Assembly: GCA_903879875.1 (NCBI GenBank)
Contig: CAIRNC010000269.1
Coordinates: 1-7,864 of the forward strand
Direction: 5' to 3'
Length of the DNA: 7,864 bases
DNA from: an uncultured Bacteroidota bacterium
GTDB lineage: Bacteria; Bacteroidota; Bacteroidia; Flavobacteriales; Flavobacteriaceae
Below, one piece after another: positions 5,914 through 7,864 of the stretch. Under the pieces are notes generated by a model. The model made no database searches and was not told where the DNA came from. It worked only from the letters and a program-made list of their open reading frames with translations. Numbering within the stretch: position 1 is the first letter of the stretch; each line of letters opens with the position of its first letter. The position numbers were made by a program, and so were the translations under genes.

Positions 5914-7473
5914 ATGGCTAAAGAACTTCTTTTTCAAGCATCCCCTGAAATAGCAGCTAATGACAATTTGCTTAAAGAATTTGTTGCAAAACACTGTAAA
6001 CTTTCGGTTTCAGAAATTCAACAAGTTGTCGTTCTGAAACGCTCTATTGATGCTCGACAAAAAGCAATAAAAATAAACCTAAAAGTGGTCGTTTACTTTA
6101 AAGGCGAAGATTTTACAATTGAAAAAAACACACTTCCCGAATATAAAAACGTAAGCCATGCTCAAGAAGTTATCATTGTTGGTGCTGGTCCCGCAGGACT
6201 TTTTGCAGCTTTACAATTAATTGAGTTGGGATTAAAACCCATTGTTTTAGAACGTGGAAAAGACGTTCGGGGTCGCCGTAGAGATTTAAAAGCCATAAAT
6301 GTGGATCATATTGTAAACAAAGATTCCAATTATTGTTTTGGCGAAGGCGGTGCGGGAACCTATTCTGACGGTAAATTATATACGCGTTCTAAAAAAAGAG
6401 GCGATGTGGACCGAATTTTAAAATTATTGGTAGCATTTGGCGCTTCAAATGAAATTCTAGTTGAAGCACATCCTCATATTGGAACGAATAAATTACCTCA
6501 AATTATTCAAGATATTCGTGAAAAAATTATTGAATGTGGTGGACAAGTATTATTTGAAACTCGCGTAACTGATTTTATAATTAAAAATAATGAAATACAA
6601 GGCATTACTACTCAAAATGGCGATGTAATTTCAGCCAATAAAGTTATACTTGCTACGGGTCATTCGGCTCGTGATATTTTTGAATTATTAGACCGAAAGA
6701 AGATTTTTATTGAAGCTAAGCCTTTTGCTTTAGGCGTTCGTGCCGAACATCCTCAAGATTTAATTGACAGCATACAATACAGTTGTGATTTTAGAGGTGA
6801 TTTTCTGCCTCCTGCCCCTTATTCGATTGTAAAACAAATTAATGGAAGAGGCATGTATTCTTTTTGCATGTGCCCAGGTGGTGTAATTGCACCTTGTGCT
6901 ACTAGCCCCGGAGAAGTGGTAACCAACGGATGGTCGCCATCAAAACGCGATCAAGGGACTGCAAACTCAGGGATTGTAGTTGAATTAAAATTAGAAGATT
7001 TTAAACCTTATGCCAAATTTGGCGCGCTTGCTGGAATGGAATTTCAAAAAGCTATTGAACAAAAAGCTTGGCATTTGGCAGGACAAACTCAAAAAGTTCC
7101 TGCCCAGCGAATGGTTGATTTTACACAAAATAAAATATCTTTGGATATTCCAAAAACATCCTATGTGCCTGGTACAACTGCTGTTGAAATGGGTCAAGTT
7201 TTTCCTGGTTTTTTAACCCAAATTATGCGTGAAGGTTTCACAGAATTCGGAAAATCGATGCGAGGCTATATGACCAATGAAGCCATCTTACATGCTCCAG
7301 AAAGCAGAACATCATCACCAGTAAGGATTCCTCGTGATAATGAAACCTTAGAACATGTGCAAATTAAAGGTTTATATCCTTGTGGCGAAGGTGCCGGTTA
7401 TGCCGGAGGTATAATTTCTGCCGCGATTGATGGTGAAAAATGTGCATTAAAAATTGCAGAAGCTTTACTATAA
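5914..7473 (+). CDS. FAD-dependent oxidoreductase, COG2509 type (uncharacterised dehydrogenase family)
   Basis: A cytoplasmic flavoprotein whose substrate is not known for the family. The 519-residue product starts with about 80 residues resembling the small alpha/beta domain that precedes the flavin domain in this family. A Rossmann dinucleotide motif IVGAGPAGLFAA (88-99) follows, with the ribose-binding acid Glu113 (VLERG). Other conserved pieces are FGEGGAGTYSDGKL (142-155), the ATGH motif (247-250), and the C-terminal flavin-contact segment PCGEGAGYAGGI (489-500). A cysteine-containing segment FCMCPGG..APC (317-328) resembles a redox or metal site, though whether the cysteines work is unknown. 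Length fits the family's roughly 520-550 residues, so it looks complete. The ATG at 5914 follows a promoter-like box by 28 bases. It is transcribed alone and ends at a hairpin shared with msrA. Family call secure; reaction unknown. Confidence 0.9.
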   Translation: MAKELLFQASPEIAANDNLLKEFVAKHCKLSVSEIQQVVVLKRSIDARQKAIKINLKVVVYFKGEDFTIEKNTLPEYKNVSHAQEVIIVGAGPAGLFAALQLIELGLKPIVLERGKDVRGRRRDLKAINVDHIVNKDSNYCFGEGGAGTYSDGKLYTRSKKRGDVDRILKLLVAFGASNEILVEAHPHIGTNKLPQIIQDIREKIIECGGQVLFETRVTDFIIKNNEIQGITTQNGDVISANKVILATGHSARDIFELLDRKKIFIEAKPFALGVRAEHPQDLIDSIQYSCDFRGDFLPPAPYSIVKQINGRGMYSFCMCPGGVIAPCATSPGEVVTNGWSPSKRDQGTANSGIVVELKLEDFKPYAKFGALAGMEFQKAIEQKAWHLAGQTQKVPAQRMVDFTQNKISLDIPKTSYVPGTTAVEMGQVFPGFLTQIMREGFTEFGKSMRGYMTNEAILHAPESRTSSPVRIPRDNETLEHVQIKGLYPCGEGAGYAGGIISAAIDGEKCALKIAEALL

Positions 7474-7475
7474 AA

Positions 7476-7499
7476 AACCGCTTATTTTCACAAGCGGTT
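7476..7499. terminator. Intrinsic terminator between convergent oxidoreductase and msrA genes
   Basis: AACCGCTT (7476-7483) pairs perfectly with AAGCGGTT (7492-7499) around an eight-base loop. On the minus strand the stem is followed directly by a U run (the A run at 7472-7477), making a strong terminator for msrA. On the plus strand the following sequence is only moderately T-rich, so termination of the oxidoreductase transcript may be less efficient. The hairpin begins three bases after one stop codon and ends 15 bases before the other. Confidence 0.85.
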
Positions 7500-7514
7500 C
7501 ATTAAAATCCTATT

Positions 7515-7864
7515 TTATTTCTTTTTTAGTCTCTCTTTAAAAATCTTTTCAAACTTCTCGATTTTCAGCTGAATAACCATTTTACAATACGGTTGCTCTT
7601 TATTGTTTTGATAATAATTTTGATGATAATCTTCCGCTTTATAAAAAACCGTAAAAGGTTGTACTTGAGTTACAATTGGATTTGCATACACTTTTTCGGT
7701 GTTGAGCTTCTGAATCAAATCTAATGCCTCTTTCTTTTGTTTTTCATTTTCATAAAAGATAACCGAGCGGTATTGCGTTCCTACATCCGCACCTTGTCGG
7801 TTCAGCGTTGTTGGATCGTGAACGGTAAAAAATACTTTTAAAATTTCATCCACATTTGTTTTAG
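7515..7864 (-). CDS. msrA: Peptide methionine-S-sulfoxide reductase MsrA, C-terminal part (cut by window edge)
   Basis: MsrA reduces the S-epimer of methionine sulfoxide, free or in proteins, and repairs oxidative damage. The visible 116 or so residues contain the family signature HDPTTLNRQGADVGTQYRSV, the later AEDYHQNYY motif, and a C-terminal PYC segment that often carries a resolving cysteine, then KFEKIFKERLKKK and a stop at 7515. The N-terminal third, including the catalytic GCFW motif, lies beyond the window. The frame stays open from GTG at 7853 through AAT, ACA and AAA to the last base, and family members are usually about 170-210 residues, so the GTG is an internal valine and not the start. 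Whether the gene is fused to MsrB, or secreted, cannot be seen. It ends at a strong terminator shared with the convergent oxidoreductase gene. Confidence 0.93.
   Translation of the reverse strand, partial: KTNVDEILKVFFTVHDPTTLNRQGADVGTQYRSVIFYENEKQKKEALDLIQKLNTEKVYANPIVTQVQPFTVFYKAEDYHQNYYQNNKEQPYCKMVIQLKIEKFEKIFKERLKKK

Noticed and set aside
7010..7216. Overlapping 68-codon open frames on both strands
   Set aside because: Both lie within the conserved C-terminal part of the FAD oxidoreductase and have no supporting signals.
7515..7853. Reading the msrA frame as a complete 112-residue gene starting at GTG 7853
   Set aside because: The frame stays open to the window end and the protein would lack the catalytic GCFW region, so it is a gene cut by the window edge and not a truncated one.

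Overview
The window looks like chromosomal DNA from a member of the Bacteroidota, most likely a Flavobacterium-type organism (family Flavobacteriaceae). The evidence is a strongly A+T-rich sequence, start codons without clear Shine-Dalgarno sequences, Bacteroidota-type promoter boxes (TTG/TTTG about 19-21 bases before TAnnTTTG), an OmpL-like outer-membrane barrel protein, and an arginine decarboxylase next to a deoxyhypusine-synthase-like gene. This assignment is an inference from gene content; no marker RNA gene is present.

Layout. A plus-strand outer-membrane beta-barrel protein (36-1082) converges on a minus-strand polyamine block across a shared bidirectional hairpin terminator (1097-1126). 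Read in its own direction, the block is arginine decarboxylase speA (4054-2654), a deoxyhypusine-synthase-family protein (2524-1550), and a small very acidic protein (1540-1148) only nine bases further on. The deoxyhypusine-synthase gene has a good promoter of its own in the 129-base gap after speA. speA has a promoter-like site about 230 bases upstream, and its leader holds a possible 57-codon reading frame. Next come a minus-strand ketoacyl-ACP synthase III (FabH-like) gene (5576-4518), a 337-base divergent intergenic region, and a plus-strand FAD-dependent oxidoreductase of the COG2509 type (5914-7473). The last gene is a minus-strand msrA (peptide methionine sulfoxide reductase), cut by the window end. 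The last two genes converge on a second hairpin terminator (7476-7499).

How the genes work together. Only the polyamine block reads as a functional unit. SpeA makes agmatine from arginine, and the deoxyhypusine-synthase-like enzyme probably performs an NAD-dependent aminobutyl transfer between amines, since bacteria lack eIF5A, the eukaryotic substrate. No agmatinase lies between the two. The enzyme keeps the catalytic lysine but has changed several residues that hold spermidine in the human enzyme. The acidic partner protein has no clear function. The remaining genes look like independent housekeeping or envelope functions.

I found no CRISPR array, transposon, phage gene, toxin-antitoxin pair, tRNA or rRNA, and no convincing new multi-gene system. 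The polyamine block and its leader are the parts most worth a second look.
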